DNA of 64,000 bases from Volvariella volvacea V23 (taxonomy: Eukaryota > Basidiomycota > Agaricomycetes > Agaricales > Pluteaceae). A model generated the notes under the pieces. The model saw only the letters and a program-made list of their open reading frames with translations, was not told the origin of the DNA and did no database searches. Positions within the stretch are counted from its first letter, which is position 1; every line of letters starts with the position of its first letter. The stretch is from positions 59,854 to 123,853 of the forward strand of contig KB722780.1 in the NCBI GenBank assembly GCA_000349905.1, written 5' to 3'. This document shows positions 62,199 through 64,000 of this stretch, in pieces. The position numbers and the translations under genes were made by a program.

Positions 62199-62564
62199 CA
62201 AACTGTTGAACAGCAGCCTTACAGGCACTAGAGGCTATGGAGGTCACCTCACCTAGGAGTAGAGAGTAATGATACTTCGTGTATATCTGAGGATTGGGGG
62301 GCTGGTAGGTACATGCTGGAACTATTTGTACAGAGGAGTGACAAGTGCCGTCCACCATTTTGGAAATGATGGTATCCACATCGGAATCAATGTGGGTCAC
62401 TTTGGTGATACTTAGGATCTATCTACCTGTATCCTATGACTATCTACCATGTGTATCTAGCCACGTATTTCTCCGTAACATGTGTACATTCCAAGTACCG
62501 GTCCGTATACTTGGTCCGGATAACCATAAGTCCGGTCCATATTGACGGTCCGTCCAACACAAAC
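62199..62564 (+). mobile_element. Solo LTR 1 with target-site duplication CAAAC
   Basis: A 356-bp LTR at 62204-62559 starts TGTTGAACAGCAG and ends GTCCAACA. It is flanked on both sides by CAAAC (62199-62203 and 62560-62564). No internal retroelement sequence accompanies it, so it is a solo LTR left by LTR-LTR recombination. It is clearly related to the LTR at 63121. It retains several CpGs (CCGTCC, CCGGTCCG), so it is younger than its surroundings. A different family from the 186-bp Copia LTR apart from the TGTTGAA start. Confidence 0.85.
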
Positions 62565-62682
62565 TGTGGCAGAGTAATAGCTAGGTGCAATGTATATGTT
62601 GTGTTTGATATAAATCAGATCACCTTTCCAAAGCCATATATGTATTATGATGCAAGCTTCCTCATCACCAGAGCATCATATA
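62565..62682. other. Short spacer
   Basis: No gene; between solo LTR 1 and the third hairpin-ended repeat. Confidence 0.5.
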
Positions 62683-63636
62683 TTTAGGAAAGTAGGCTAT
62701 GGCTGGTGCCTGGCAGGTCCAAGTCCAGACTTTTTTTATTAATCTTGAATTCTATTTGAGCTAGTTGGCTGTTAGCTAGCCCTAATAAAATTCAAATTTA
62801 ACAAGTAACTGAACTTGGATGTGCCAGGTGCTAGCCATGGCCTACTCTAAATTCTATTGAATTAATTTTTGAATAAAATATATATATATATAATGTAATA
62901 ATACTTTATGTCAATAATCTAGTATTGATAAAGTTGATAATTTTGGCAGCCCTAAACTTAACTACATTGATAATATTTAAGATTTTAGCTAACAATATTG
63001 TAATCATTAATGATAATTCACATGAAACATAGGCCCAAATTTTTGTCTGATAAAGCCTATCATAGATTCTTAATAGTGACATGCATATTCATAATGAAAT
63101 TAAATACAATATACTTTTAATGTTGAACAGCAGCCTTACAAGTGCTAAAGGCTATGGCAGGTCACCTCACATAGGAGTAGAGATTAATGCTACTTTGTGT
63201 TAGAGGATTGGGGTACTGGTAGGTACATAGTGGAACTATTTATACAGAGGAGTGAGTGACAAGTGCCATCCACCATTTTGGATATAGTGATACCCACATC
63301 AGAGTTGATGTGGGTACCTTTGGTGATACATGTAGGTCTACCTACATGTGGTTTATGACTATCTACCATGTGTATCTACTTGGGTATTGTATGTAGCATG
63401 TGTACACTCCAATAGCAGTCTGTACCCTTGGTCTGGTCAGTACCATGTTGGTCTGTATCTATGGTCTATTCAACATTTAATAATTATAGATATAGCTCTT
63501 ATACTTTACATGTACACATACACTACAACCACCTTGCATTCTGGCCTATAGTTCTAACAAATTTGCATAAATCTATAGATATTAATAATAGTATGCACTA
63601 CATTTGAAAACTGCTAGAGATATTGATTTCATACTT
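62683..63636 (+). repeat. Hairpin-ended repeat, copy 3 (interrupted by a solo LTR)
   Basis: The hairpin part is 62683 to about 62855 (TTTAGGAAAGTAGG to CCTACTCTAAA). The AT-rich tail continues to 63120 and resumes at about 63481, ending near 63636 after GATATTGAT. The tail is split by the LTR at 63121-63475; otherwise it parallels copy 2 throughout. Confidence 0.75.
63116..63480 (+). mobile_element. Solo LTR 2 with target-site duplication TTTAA, nested in repeat copy 3
   Basis: A 355-bp LTR at 63121-63475, TGTTGAACAGCAG to TATTCAACA, flanked by TTTAA at 63116-63120 and 63476-63480. It aligns along its whole length with solo LTR 1, but most CpGs of that copy are TpG or CpA here (CCGTCC versus CCATCC; GGTCCGG versus GGTCTGG). 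That points to an older or more strongly deaminated insertion. Confidence 0.85.
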
Positions 63637-64000
63637 GAGGGGTATGCTGAATATATATAATGGGTAATTTATATATCTTATACTTAAACAAATTCATAAA
63701 GGTAATATGAGATTATTCAAGATTTCATATTTTCTACACCAAAAGTTGCATTGCATTTGCAAACTGTGGAGGAAATGAGCACTACACTTTGCATATTTAT
63801 TCTACACATAAGATGCAATATTTTCTTCCTTTATATCTAAGAAATATATAAAGAACCTGTAGAGATATTCACCATTTCGTGTTTTTCCCATTAAAGAATC
63901 ACATCGCATTCAATAACCGTGGAGCGCATGTTAAACCTAATATAGCCATTGAAATTAAAATAAAAAATAGCACAGAATTTGTTATAACATCACAAAGTTT
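63637..64000. repeat. AT-rich DNA with an inverted copy of an upstream repeat
   Basis: Bases 63781-63865 match 48095-48180 on the opposite strand (both contain GTTCTTTATATATTTCTTAG or its complement). No gene. Confidence 0.6.

Noticed and set aside
47763..64000. CRISPR array or prokaryotic origin for the AT-rich half
   Set aside because: The repeats are not evenly spaced, and the region holds eukaryotic LTR elements and relic introns.

Overview
The window looks like a nuclear scaffold from a filamentous basidiomycete. Genes carry many short GT-AG introns (about 41-115 nt), and there are F-box/leucine-rich, BTB, M43 protease and ricin-B-type lectin families of the kind expanded in Agaricomycetes. 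A Rhizoctonia/Ceratobasidium-like fungus is my best guess from memory of such families; no database was consulted. All exon boundaries below were read by eye from splice sites and phase.

Positions 1 to about 46.7 kb are gene-bearing with ordinary CpG content. In order: the 3' end of a fungal-specific transcription factor; a weakly supported minus-strand gene; a secreted thaumatin-like/ricin-B lectin and a decayed tandem copy; SEC61 (translocon subunit); a secreted M43 metalloprotease; an F-box pseudogene; a conserved-looking hypothetical protein; a truncated SNG1-like pseudogene followed by the intact SNG1-like gene; an intact minus-strand F-box gene; a BTB-domain pseudogene; two multi-pass membrane proteins; a plus-strand F-box gene with one in-frame TGA; a second F-box pseudogene; and a very large PH-domain protein of about 1950 residues. 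Housekeeping genes (SEC61, SNG1-like, PH protein) are intact, while accessory families show tandem duplication and decay.

At about 46.8 kb the sequence changes abruptly to AT-rich, repeat-rich DNA in which long stretches have almost no CpG and abundant TpG/CpA. This half holds a 100-N assembly gap, three copies of a repeat with a long hairpin at one end, a CCA-rich minisatellite, a tRNA-like SINE or relic, unrecognised gene relics, two solo LTRs with exact 5-bp target-site duplications, and one full-length Ty1/Copia element (53,770-59,649) with 186-bp LTRs, a GAGTA target-site duplication, a polypurine tract and a gag-pol region broken only by TGA codons.

The repeats look as though cytosine deamination (methylation decay or a RIP-like process) shaped them. 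CpG is missing, all ten LTR-LTR differences are transitions, and the visible pol lesions fit G-to-A changes. I found no CRISPR array, rRNA gene or intact tRNA gene.
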